Below are positions 54,408 to 64,000 of a stretch of DNA of 64,000 bases, in pieces (position 1 is the stretch's first letter; each line of letters begins with the position of its first letter). The stretch is from Corbicula japonica (Eukaryota > Mollusca > Bivalvia > Venerida > Cyrenidae). Made by a program: the position numbers and the translations under genes. Location: positions 806,001 to 870,000 of the forward strand of contig JAZAYU010000008.1 in assembly GCA_038501625.1 (NCBI GenBank), read 5' to 3'. The notes under the pieces are model-generated. The model saw nothing but the letters and a program-made list of their open reading frames with translations, was not told the DNA's origin and searched no databases.

Positions 54408-55440
54408 CAACTAGGTAAATGCAAATAATTGTATTTAAATGTTAATTTTTGTGTAAAAAAAAGAAATGTTTAAAATTAAAATATTAAGGATCAGATATAT
54501 GACCAATATTTGAATTTGAAATTACTTTAAAGTCTTAATCAGTTACAATGGCAATTATGGAGCGTGTTTTAAATATTTTACACTTTAAAATAAATGATGA
54601 TTTAAAAATCGTATTTCAGTGTTTACATGTGTAACTTTTGCCAACTAATTGTTTATCAGCAATCCAATTGAAAATTTTTTTTCATTACCCTAGGTTACAA
54701 ATATACAATGGCCTTTTTATCATAAACATTATTATGGTAATGGCACTTAAGTTACCTAACTGAATTCAATGAAGCCCTTTTTTGTATGATTTTTTAAATT
54801 TTTCGTTAGTCAAAGGACCCAGCTTGATAATTAATTAAACCGGCATAAGTGTTATTTTCTCCCTGTATCCAAATGTCTCTTTATAACAAGGTTTAGTAGT
54901 TAACTTTTTGAAACTGATAAGCATCATATTTATGATGATCATATTTATGATGAGTTCAAGGTCAACTGGCTATTTATAAACATACATAAGTAACTTAGTT
55001 TGTTAGGCTATCGAACCTGTTTTGAAGATGTAATTTAGTAAATATAGAATTATTATTTATGAAACAACAAACAAGCAGTTTTACACTTAAGTTTTTCTTC
55101 TGAACATAATGACAAGCGTATCAATATGCATATCAGAAACAAGAAAAATTTTCAGTGTATGTCACATAACATTTAACATCATCACATGACATTCATTATC
55201 ACATGACAATATAGTAGAAATAATAAATGTTCATTGATAGGTTGGTATTTTAAATCAATATTTTCAGCCGTTATAATTTAAGGCTTTATTGCCTGAATTA
55301 TCTGTTTTTCCAAGACACCGCCCATCAAATTTGATTGATTTGTGAAAAATATCAACACCTGATTTCTGCAGTTTATTATTGTATACATTTATCCCTGACT
55401 ACTATTTTACTTAAGTGATATGATAGTTGGTGCACTTCTG
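54408..55440. repeat. Second copy of the old duplication (uninterrupted)
   Basis: Paralog of 38630-39611 plus 45591-45830, diverged, without the Tigger-like insertion. The strongest similarity is 54960-55100 and 55245-55440. Confidence 0.5.
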
Positions 55441-55629
55441 GTGCTTACATACCCAAATCTTGTGGCATCAACTCTTCATTAACTATAAGGCAGATTTCGT
55501 TCAAACTTGCACAGATGATCAAATAGGATGTGTAGATGATCATAAAGAACATATTTTTTCCTGCAATCATTTTTACCAGAGTTATGGCCCTTTGTTACAA
55601 ATGTTAATGTAGCAGTGGAGACATCAGTG
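55440..55629 (+). mobile_element. Pearl-like tail, interrupted by a B palindrome
   Basis: CCCAAATCTTGTGGCATCAACTC, ACCAGAGTTATGGCCC, GTAGCAGTGGAGACATCAGTG, as in 3787-4068; the B palindrome follows at 55631. Confidence 0.6.
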
Positions 55630-55630
55630 C

Positions 55631-55770
55631 CCAAGGTTATAAAACTGAGCATGGAAACCAGTCTCAAATCTCAAGCATCTGATTGGCTGAAATGGCCACC
55701 AGTCGCCATTTCAGCCAATCAGATGCTTGAGATTTGAGACTGGTTTCCAATCTCAGCTTTATAACCTTCA
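55631..55770. repeat. B palindrome
   Basis: CCCAAGGTTATAAAACTGAG to CTTTATAACCTTC; right end trimmed, as at 37438. Confidence 0.8.
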
Positions 55771-55789
55771 GTCCAGTTTCTGAGGACAT

Positions 55790-56555
55790 AGTCAAGTTAG
55801 CATTGATTTGATTGTTAAGAATTACAGGAAAATGCTGTTGTATGAAAAAATTCAGTTACACTTGCTAACTAACACTTTTATCGCAAAAATACTGGGAAGT
55901 ATTTATTTTAGCACTGGGAAATATCTATAGCTCAGATTTAATAAGTATGTAAGACCCTTCCAATATTTCTAATTATAACGTCATATTCCTTCTTTGCAAA
56001 ATAATTAAGTTGTTGTTTGGTCTACATTGTATCTAGTCGTATACTCCCAATATATAACATTTTGGCTTTTTAAAATGTAAAAACAGTCAAATTTAATACC
56101 AGAGGGTGGGTTGATTAAGAAAACCAGGCAATATTATATCCACAATAACAATACTAGTTTGACAGCTCAAGAAAAAATTATGAAGAATTTGAAAATGATA
56201 TTTTCTTATTTATTTTATGGATTTATATATGGTGAAAAGGCCTTTTACAATACTATGAAATTAGCGCAAATACCATTACTGAATTAATTACTTGGATTGT
56301 GGTGTTTTATGCATAACAGTTTCTGTCACACACAAAGTGGGAGAGCAATTATATAAATTGCCAGAATTGTCAGGCCCATTATAGCCACTATTGATAATTG
56401 CATTCTGTTACTACTTTGATTAGATAGAATATTCTGTCCTTGCTTTTGGTGTTAACAGTTCTCCGAGAATATTGCAAAAGCCCATATATTAAACATTTAG
56501 ATTGTTTTAATTTATTACACAAAACTTGTTACATTTTGGACTTGGGGACTGATCA
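55790..56555. other. No gene seen
   Basis: ACACACAAAGTGGGAGAGC at 56330 resembles a pearl-like left end; nothing else is recognisable. Confidence 0.4.
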
Positions 56556-56561
56556 TGATCT

Positions 56562-56650
56562 TGGAGGAACAGTGGTCTAGGGAAAGAGCATAGGACTGAG
56601 GGTTCAATTTCCACTAGCAGTGTCCCCAATCCACATTCAGATTGAGTGTG
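56562..56650 (+). other. tRNA-derived SINE-like sequence
   Basis: AGTGGTCTAGGGAAAGAGC (A-box-like) and GGGTTCAATTTCC (B-box-like, one extra T), about 30 bases apart as in tRNA. No 3' tail was delimited. Confidence 0.3.
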
Positions 56651-56655
56651 ATTAA

Positions 56656-57778
56656 AACCCCTGCGCACTAGGGTCGCATTCTCACGGCGATCCTAGGGCG
56701 TCCAAGAAAGCGAAGGTGAGCGTAGTACGATTGCAAGCATTGCCCCAGCAATGCAGTGGTATCGCCAGCAGACGCAGTGGGGTCAAATAGAATGCCGACC
56801 GACAGCACTCACTTTGAGCATGCACAAAACAAACGCCATCACTTGGCGTTCTCAAAAGAGCGCAGTGGGGTCGCCATAGCAGTGCAGTATGGTCTCCTAA
56901 AACACAACATGAGCTACGCGGGCGCGCACAGAGGTCTCAGTGTGAACACTGTGGTAATCGGTGGCGCTTGCATGGAGATTGCATGACGTTGTCTTAGATG
57001 TCACTGCCACGCTACCACGCTTAATGGCGCATCTACGGCGCTTATATGGAGTGTTAATAATTTTACTGCGCTCTTTGAGCGACTGTACTGAGCTGTCACG
57101 GTAATCAATGCTCTCCCAATGCTCTTTTACTGCGTTGTCACAGCGATCATTGCGCTCCCAATGTGCTTCTACTGCGTTGTCTTGGCAATCATTGTGCTCC
57201 CCATGTGCTTCTACTGCGTCCATTGGCGTTTGCATGACAAACAAGAGCAAAATGGGTAAAAATGTAAAAGATATGCAAACAAACATTCATTTTACCATGA
57301 TGTACAGCATGTCAATTGTGTCACAAATAATAATTGAAAAAGTTAATGCTTTTAGGGCAGACTGCGTACCAGCACTACTAGGGATCTGGTAAAAACGGTA
57401 GCTGGAGAAAGTTCACAGACCATTGTGGTCATCGGTTGCAGTTCAGTCATCTGTTCCCAGGCTGAATTCCGCGAACCCGATACAGACATGTTCTCTTAGA
57501 CGGTTGTAGGCCACTGCTGAGGTGAAAGCCCATTGCCAGCAGTGGAAGCGCCGTAAAAGCGTCGCGAAAGCGCAGTGCACGCACTGTAAACGCCGTGAGA
57601 TTGCAGTGAAAGCGCAATGTACGCAGTGGAAGCACTGTAAGAGTGCAGACAATTGCCGACAAGACCTCCATAGGAACGCGATAGAACGCCATGTTTTTCT
57701 TGTGATCTCACGGCGTTCTGGAAAATTTAACAAAGCCGTGGGAAAACAGTGGAAACACGCTATAGTGTGATTGTGCCT
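56656..57778 (+). mobile_element. PIF/Harbinger-type element, inverted relative of 8396-9779
   Basis: Left end AACCCCTGCGCACTAGGGTC, right end (reverse-complemented) AGGCACAATCACACTATAGC; TAA on both sides (56653-56655, 57779-57781). The middle matches 8719-8935 and 9363-9440 of the first copy in inverse order. The piece matching the transposase fragment is missing. Rich in CACTGCG/CGCAGTG short repeats. Confidence 0.7.
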
Positions 57779-57854
57779 TAATATAAGTTGGAGTAACTTG
57801 TTTCATTGTTAGTGTAAAATAAATAAGTTTAAATTAAACTAAGGCCTTAACATT

Positions 57855-58205
57855 TGTTGGTCACACATGGGATTAAAGGCATACCCATGGGGTAAACAGT
57901 TAATAATTTATGGAAAATTCATTTATTGTTAGCAGTTTTTCTTTCCGAAATTCATTGACTAAATAGCAAACAGTGTAGACCCTGACTGGAGTGTGCAGGG
58001 ATAAATGTTATAAAACTGAGATTGGAAACTGGTCGCCATTTCAGCCAATCAGATGCTTTAGATTTGAGAATGGTTTCCATGCTCAGTTTTATAACCTTGG
58101 ACACTGATGTCCTGGTTCTTATGTCCTTATGATACTGTGCAGATGTGTGTGCTGATCAGGGTTTACACAGGTCACAAATGGAATATAAGCCGTGCTTAAC
58201 GTGCT
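57855..58205. mobile_element. A element split by a B palindrome
   Basis: CATGGGGTAAACAGTT, AAACAGTGTAGACCCTGAC, the B insert 58007-58100, then GTGCTGATCAGGGTTTACAC. Strongly eroded. Confidence 0.5.
58007..58100. repeat. B palindrome, left arm truncated
   Basis: ATGTTATAAAACTGAGATTGG joins directly to TCGCCATTTCAGCCAATCAG; right arm complete to TTATAACCTTGG. Confidence 0.7.
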
Positions 58206-58525
58206 TGTTCTTATCCATAAAAGGACTATTGATGTGCTATGCCCTAAGACATTTCCCCATGTTCTGACATGAAAAAGACATTTAGAAAACAAAGACAAAC
58301 ATCATGTTGGCTGTTTTCTCTAGATTTACTATTAAAATAGATGTACAGATACATTGTTTATGGAAGGCTTAGACAGAACAAATATTTATGAGGTTTAGAG
58401 TTGGGGAGAAGAATCATCAATTCTCTATTAGCCAGGGAGAAAACAAGGTCACAGTATGGAAGAAATAATAAAGGCAGAGAAAATGAAATCATTTAGATGT
58501 GCTTCGCTTGCAGGGAACAAACACT

Positions 58526-58722
58526 TTTCTCCATAGATACACCTTTATGGCATGGCCCAGTGTAGATCCAGATCAGCCGACACAATCTGCAATCTGATCA
58601 GGATCTGACCTGTTTGTTCTTTTGATTTATTAGGTTATTTGTGATCAAAAAGCAAACATTGCAAAACCAGATCAGAGGGCATTGACCGATACTATAACAT
58701 TAATATCTGGAGTAAAAGCTTA
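58526..58722. mobile_element. A element, decayed
   Basis: ACTTTTCTCCATAGATACACC, GTGTAGATCCAGATCAGCC, then an eroded right half ending GGAGTAAAAGCTTAA. Confidence 0.6.
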
Positions 58723-59195
58723 AGTAAATCAAAGCACTGAAAGTACTGATGGGTGGCGTTTTAGAGTGATTGTCATGTAACATCATCTATAGATTGTGTG
58801 GAGTTTCCTATTGGAGGAGTATGAAGGAACTTTCGGATGGCAGAGCAAAAGTTTGCATGCCCGGCTTCTGCTTTATCAAGTTCTTTTTACCACGGATTTT
58901 CGGGTGGATGCTTATATCCAAGACTGAAGTCATTTTGTGGCAGGAAACAAATATATAATAAGTCAACCTTTGATTTGAAACTTTAAATTGACAATAAAGA
59001 AGTGAACACACATGGACAAATAAAAATACTTTAAAAAATGAAATATGCATATCAGGAATGACCACATCCAGCATACACAGCCTCCCCACACAGCCAAAAA
59101 GTAGAGAGGAAAAGAGAAACTATGATATAGTTGCTATTTGCACTATGATTTGAAACAATATTTATTTATGATTAGGAAATAAAAGATATGCAAAA
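58723..59195. other. No recognised feature
   Basis: Short overlapping frames on both strands; no support for a gene. Confidence 0.4.
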
Positions 59196-59200
59196 ATAAA

Positions 59201-59690
59201 AATAATATGACTATAAAACAATTAAAAATAAGTCAGAGCACTGCATCATGTCTAATTAAATGGAAACGCTTTAAACGCTTTGAAGTTTCGTCTAAAGTTA
59301 CACTTCAAAGCCTTCTTTTTTGTTAGAATGTCATGCTAATTACCGACTAGCTTTTTGGAAACTAAAACTTGTTTGAAAACGTACCGTGTGCAAAAAAGTT
59401 GCATTGTGGTTAATGGACGATTTTATTTTTTTTTTGTTCTTTTCGAATAATATGACTATAAAGCAATTTTATAAAAATTAGGCAGAGCACTGCATCAAAT
59501 CTAATAAATTTTAAACGCTTTAAAAATTCGCCTGAAGTTTACACTTTAAAGCCGTATTTCATTAATATCCATGCTTATTGTTTAATCAAATATCCCTCAA
59601 AATTCTGCATGAATGAAATGCCACACCAAGTTTGAGATAAGCTATCACCACCCCATTATTATTCTTGCAATTATCAATGGTAAATGTCCG
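59201..59690. repeat. Two-copy tandem repeat (245-bp period)
   Basis: AATAATATGACTATAAA starts at 59201 and 59446. Both copies then share CAGAGCACTGCATCA, AAACGCTTTAAA and a TTACACTT(C/T)AAAGCC segment, with moderate divergence. Confidence 0.7.
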
Positions 59691-60039
59691 AATATCCCTT
59701 GAATAAGTTATATTTATTATTGTTCCTATCTTGGTTTATCAGTACTAATTACAAGCAAAGCCCTCTGTTGAAAGCTGATCAGTGTATTGCTATTTGTAAA
59801 CACATACACTGCTGCGAGATAACCTGTTTACTTAATAACAATCGCGCAGCGCCGTCTACCGTCTCATAAACTCAGTGAACTCTCTGGAGGTAAAATGATC
59901 GAATTTCACTTTTGGTAACCGCGTTGGACTATATAAGTAGATAGAGACCCAGGTACCATTTTGATCATGTGACCAAAATTCACATGTGAAACACTGGGCG
60001 GCGTTTTTAAACGCCACCCAAAAAATCAGTTCAGGTTCT

Positions 60040-60155
60040 CCAAATATCAAATATCAAGCATCTGATTGGCTGAAATGGCTACCAGTTGCCATTTTAGTCT
60101 ATCAGATGCTTGAGATTTGAGACTGGTCTCCAATCTCAGGTTTATGATCTTGGGC
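60040..60155. repeat. B palindrome with CAGGTTCT target duplication
   Basis: CAGGTTCT at 60032-60039 and 60156-60163. The left end is trimmed (starts CCAAATATC); the right end TTTATGATCTTGGGC is complete. Confidence 0.75.
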
Positions 60156-60467
60156 CAGGTTCTGTTGATGGCAAAATGTGCAATGTGCATAGGATATTTT
60201 TTGAATTTTTTATTTGGAGAGATGTGAAGCATAAAATTGCTGCAGAAACTTATTATCTGAATGAAAATCTCATAAATCTGAATGATGTGCATTAGGAACA
60301 ATCACTTTTAAGTAGTTCAGATTGATTTTATATAATATTTTCCAGAAAATGCTGAATTTTCTGAAATAAAATAGAGATTGCTGGTAATCAAGAAAGCGAA
60401 AAAATGATTCATTGGCAAAAGGGACGAGATTTCAACGGAGGAAGCAGTTGGTTAGTGCATGATTATC

Positions 60468-60568
60468 ACTTTACTCCACAGTTATGCCTTTATCGCATGG
60501 GTGAACAGTGTAGATCCAGATCAGCTGGCGTATCCATGCAGTCTGATCAGTATCTACACTATTCACTT
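60468..60568. mobile_element. A element, left half
   Basis: ACTTTACTCCACAGTTATGCC, GTGTAGATCCAGATCAGCTGG, CAGTCTGATCAGTATCTACACTATTCACTTTT. Interrupted by the pearl-like element; the other half is at 61303-61365. Confidence 0.7.
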
Positions 60569-61300
60569 TTTGTGTCGCCCTTTCGAAGAAACAGCGATAC
60601 ATAGGGACCGCTTTGTCCGTCGGTCCGTCACAAAAACTTAACGTTGGCTATACCTTTTCCATTTCTTAATATTTCTTCATCAAACTTTCAAATTCTATTG
60701 CTTATGACAACACGCTCAAGATGATGCCAAATTCTCAACGTCAAGGTCACATTTGATGGAGTTATACCCCTTTTTGTACTTGGATTTTTACACGAAAACT
60801 TAACATTGGCTATAATTTTGTCATTAATATTTTTTTATCAAACTTTCAAATTATATTGCTTATGACAACACACTCGAGATGATGCCAAATTCTCAAGGTC
60901 AAGGTCACATTTGATGGAGTTATGCCCCTTTTTGTACTTGGATTTTTACACGAAAACTTAACGTTGGCTATAACTTTGCCATTTCTTAATATTTCTTTAT
61001 CAAACTTTCAAATTATATTGCTTATAACAACACACTAGAGATGATGCCAAATTCTCATGGTCAAGATCACATTTGATGGAGTTATGCCCCTTTTTGTACT
61101 TGGATTTTTACACGAAAATTTAACGTTGGCTATAACTGTCATTTCTTAATATTTATACATCAAACTTTCAAATTATATTGCTTATGACAACACGCTCATG
61201 AAGATGCCACATTCTTTGATGGAGTTATGCCCCTTTTTGTACTTGCATTTTTATTCCGACATAGCACCAGAGGGCGACACAAATGTTCAACTGAACACCC
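60569..61300. mobile_element. Pearl-like element with four 159-162-bp core units
   Basis: Left end TGTGTCGCCCTTTCG, right end CCAGAGGGCGACACAAATG then TTCAACTGA. CTTTGTCCGTCGGTCCGTC precedes units starting (ACTTAAC) at 60636, 60798, 60957 and 61118. Each unit has TATAACTTTG..., CAAGGTCACATTTGATGG and GTTATGCCCC. Inserted inside an A element. Confidence 0.8.
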
Positions 61301-61302
61301 AT

Positions 61303-61365
61303 CTTCTTCATTGGGTTATTTCTGACCAAGATGTGACCAGTGTAGATCCAGATGAGAGGGCACAC
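61303..61365. mobile_element. A element, right-half remnant
   Basis: CTTCATTGGGTTATTTCTGACCAAG then GTGTAGATCCAGATGAGAGGGC; the rest is deleted. Confidence 0.6.
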
Positions 61366-61524
61366 TGAAAATAACATACATGTCACTATGAAATATGCAA
61401 TATTATGACTCTTCGTCCACTGATGCCAAAGGTTCATGTAGGAAGAATGTTGAATTTTAGAGGTGGGTTTGAATGGAGAGGATGGGGATATGTTCAAAAT
61501 TTTCTTAAGCACAGATCTCCTGGC

Positions 61525-61665
61525 CCAAGATCATAAAACTAAGTTTGGAGACCAGTTTCAAATCTCAGGCTTCTGATTGTCCTAAATGGCGACTGGTGGC
61601 CATTTCAGCCAATCAGATGCTTTATATTTGAAACTGGTCTCCAATCTCAGTTTTATTATCTTGGG
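61525..61665. repeat. B palindrome (AGATCATA subtype)
   Basis: GCCCAAGATCATAAAACTAAG to TTTTATTATCTTGGGC. CCTG lies on both sides, a possible short duplication. Confidence 0.75.
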
Positions 61666-61891
61666 CCCTGCAGTCAGCATGGATATATTCTAACTTCACC
61701 TGACATATCTGATTATGATTAAATGCTATATAGAAGTCTCTTTGATAATTATATTAGTGATCACTTTAGCAGATAGCATGCAGCGATAACTGCTAGACTT
61801 CTTGGAATTCATCTTAGAAAATTGAATAAATAATGACAATTTTCTCAGACAATGTGAGCATACTTTCAGAAGATCATGAATTTAGCATTTG

Positions 61892-63062
61892 ATTCTTTAC
61901 TCCATATATTATAGTGTTCCATATGGACAAACTTAAATTTTTTTTCCCCCTTTACCGTGATGCAGGATGGTTCGATGGCACGATGATGAAAGGCAAAGGC
62001 ATGATGGTGAAAACACGAAGGCATGATCACAGGATGGTGAAAAAACAATGTAATATCACTGTTTTCATTATGATACCATTGTGGTTTCACCATCATGCCA
62101 TCGTACCATCTCTGTTTCACCATCATACTATGGTCGTTTCACGATCATGCCATTGTTGTTTCACCATCATGCCATTGTTGTTTCATCATCGTGCCATCGT
62201 TGTTTCACCATCGTGCCATCGCTGTTTCACCATCGCACCATAGTTGTTTCATCATCGTGCCATCGTTGTTTCACCAATATGCCAATTTTGTTGCAACATC
62301 ATACCATTGCCTTCCGGTAGTCAGGCACAGTAAATTTTTTCTGATGTACATTTACTTGCGAAATCTTTCTGCTAATAAAGTAAATGTACATCCGCAGATT
62401 TTACTGCACATGACTACCAGGAGGCAATGGTACGATTGTGAAACAACAATGGCACGATGGTGAAACAGCGATGGTGAAAAACAATGGCACGATGGTGAAA
62501 CAACTATGGCATGATGATGAAACAACGATGGCATGATAATAAAACAACGTAGCACGATGGTGAAACAACGAGGGCACAGTGGTGAAACAACAATGGCACG
62601 ATGGTGAAACAACCATGGCATGATGGTGAAACCACAATTGTATGATGATGAAACCACAATCGTATGATGATGAAACCACGATATTACATCGCATTTTCAC
62701 CATCGTACCATCATGGTTTCACCATCACGTCTTTACGTTTTCATGATTGGACCATCGTACCATCGTGATTTCACCATCGTACCTTTGTGCATCGTGGTAA
62801 AGGGAGAAAAAAAAACTAAGTTAGTCCCAATGGAACATTGTAATATATAAACAATATATGCAAACAGTGCAAATCCAGATCAGCTGGCACATTTGTGCCA
62901 TATGATCTGGATATGATCTGGATCTTCACTGTTCGCTTTTTGACTTATTGGGGACCAAGAAAGTGAACAGTGCAGATTTTGATCAGACAGCATAGATGTG
63001 CCGACTGATCTGGTTCTACACTGTTCCCCTATCCCATTAAGCTGTATATGTTCAGGGTTAAA
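61892..63062. mobile_element. A element split by a foldback element
   Basis: GATTCTTTACTCCATATAT (left), then the foldback 61910-62853, then ATATATGCAAACAGTGCAAATC and the rest of A, with a local duplication of GATATGATCTGGAT, ending TGTTCAGGGTTAA. Confidence 0.65.
61910..62853. mobile_element. Foldback element built of inverted 22-bp repeats
   Basis: Outer arms TATAGTGTTCCATATGGAC / GTCCCAATGGAACATTGTA, then a T-run with CCCTTTACCGTGATGCA / TGCATCGTGGTAAAGGG. Inside, about a dozen 22-bp units per side (TTTCACCATCGTGCCATC), plus-sense on the left (about 62080-62320) and inverted on the right (about 62425-62700), meet at AAGTAAATGTAC/GTACATTTACTT (about 62345-62392). ATATAT flanks both sides. 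Overlapping frames on both strands (SPSCHCCFTIVPSLFHHRA-like) are artefacts. Confidence 0.75.
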
Positions 63063-63489
63063 TCAGTTGTTCTGTCCTCTCTTTTTTACAATCCAGGGAA
63101 CAGTGAATTATCTTGTTATTCCATAGATCTGCTATAATCTGATGGGCTAATTTGGATTTACACTGTTTTCTACTTGGTATATACTAATTTTTGTTTTCTC
63201 GAGAGGCCTCTTACGGGTAACCCCGTTTATTTATTTTTACTTGCATTACATAAATATGCAATATTATATAAAACATATTTTCATAATATCTAATTATAAT
63301 TAAAATTATTTTTGTTATATGTAATTTGTTATTTTGATTTAATAGTATGATACCATAACCAAAATCAAAACAGAAATGTTTTTTTTTCATATTGCATTAA
63401 CTAAGCGCTTTTAGTGTGAAATCTCAATATCAGGAAAAGTCCTGTGAAAAAAAATGTTTAAATGAGTACAAGTATCTGTATGATCAATT
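63063..63489. other. Mostly AT-rich spacer
   Basis: 63125-63185 (GATCTGCTATAATCTGATGGG, TTTGGATTTACACTG) looks like an A fragment; no gene. Confidence 0.4.
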
Positions 63490-63618
63490 CTTGTAAGATT
63501 TAAAAGCAAACAGTTTAGATCCTGATCAACTGCATGGAAGTGCCAGTTGATCCAGATTAACATTGGTTGCACATGGGATATACTATAAGAAGGATACTAT
63601 GGATTAAGGATTCAAGTC
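63490..63618. mobile_element. A element right-half fragment
   Basis: GCAAACAGTTTAGATCCTGATCAAC, GTGCCAGTTGATCCAG, CATTGGTTGCACATGGG. Confidence 0.55.
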
Positions 63619-63777
63619 TTTGAATTTGGTCTCCGGAAATACACAATTAATCCCACAGAAATTAGACTTAAATTTGTGACCATTAAAAGATTTTTTTGCA
63701 GTAACCTGTTCAGTTATAGGTGGTAGTGTTTCCATATAATTTCATAATTACTATGGTCAAAATCAACATCATTATCC

Positions 63778-64000
63778 CTTCACTCCATACATATACCGGT
63801 AATATACCTTTATTTCATGGGCAAACATTTTAAATACAGTTTAGCCAGCACATTTGTGCTGTCCGATCAGGATCTGCACTGTTCGGTTTAAGATTCATTA
63901 GGTTATTTCTGTCCAAGATGCGACCACTGTAGCTCCAGATCAGATGGCATGAATGTACTGGCTGATCTGGATCTTCACTGGTCACATATGGGATAATTTC
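63778..64000. mobile_element. A element, cut by the window end
   Basis: TTATCCCTTCACTCCATAC, modules TTTAGCCAGCACATTTGTGC and CTGGCTGATCTGGATCTTCAC; the right TIR lies beyond the window. Confidence 0.7.

Noticed and set aside
61866..62703. His/Ser/Cys-rich frames on both strands
   Set aside because: They are translations of the inverted 22-bp repeat arrays and appear in several frames and on both strands.
1..64000. CRISPR array or bacterial operon
   Set aside because: Repeats are transposon-derived with no regular spacers, and there are no bacterial-type gene clusters or ribosome-binding sites.

Overview
The window looks like gene-poor, repeat-saturated nuclear DNA from a bivalve mollusc. 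It is AT-rich, shows GT-AG introns, has no bacterial gene structure, and carries several repeat types known from bivalves. These include pearl-type elements with roughly 145-160 bp tandem cores next to a GTCC microsatellite, TATACCCCC-start elements, and very abundant short foldback elements. The species assignment is an inference from repeat content only. No long host gene is visible. Nearly every open frame above 60 codons comes from a repeat.

Three layers dominate. First, a family of about 230-240 bp inverted-repeat elements (called A here; TTAA followed by CCCTTTCCTCC at each end, interior GATCCAGATCAG/CTGATCAGGATC) recurs about 45 times, including fragments. Second, near-perfect palindromes of about 140 bp (called B; ends CCCAAGGTTATAAAA or CCCAAGATCATAAAA) recur about 15 times, with 8-bp target duplications at two copies. 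Third, pearl/Helentron-like elements carry tandem cores (18631-19030, 20900-22143, 39853-41506, 60569-61300 and several fragments). Four of the related ends share a hairpin followed by ATTCTAGTT.

Larger single elements are: a TIR element with about 565-bp inverted repeats and an ATGGTA duplication (13651-15978); a 994-bp TIR element (22695-23688); a 763-bp TIR element (48832-49594); two PIF/Harbinger-type elements with TAA duplications (8396-9779, with a transposase fragment; 56656-57778); a foldback element built of 22-bp repeats (61910-62853); and a nested pogo/Tigger-like element (39612-45590). The last contains both a pearl element with eight 159-bp repeats and a complete short LTR retrotransposon with two apparently identical 880-bp LTRs and one zinc-knuckle/coiled-coil ORF.

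Possible host sequence is scattered. The best case is the last two exons of an unidentified + strand gene (759-910 and 2586-2649) with compatible phase, stop and AATAAA. Weaker single-exon candidates lie at 10161-10299 (-), 13583-13640 (+), 24101-24160 (+) and 38417-38556 (-), and a decayed coding-like stretch at about 28640-29510 (-). None could be assigned to a known family by eye. All element boundaries and identities were read by eye, without alignment software or database search.
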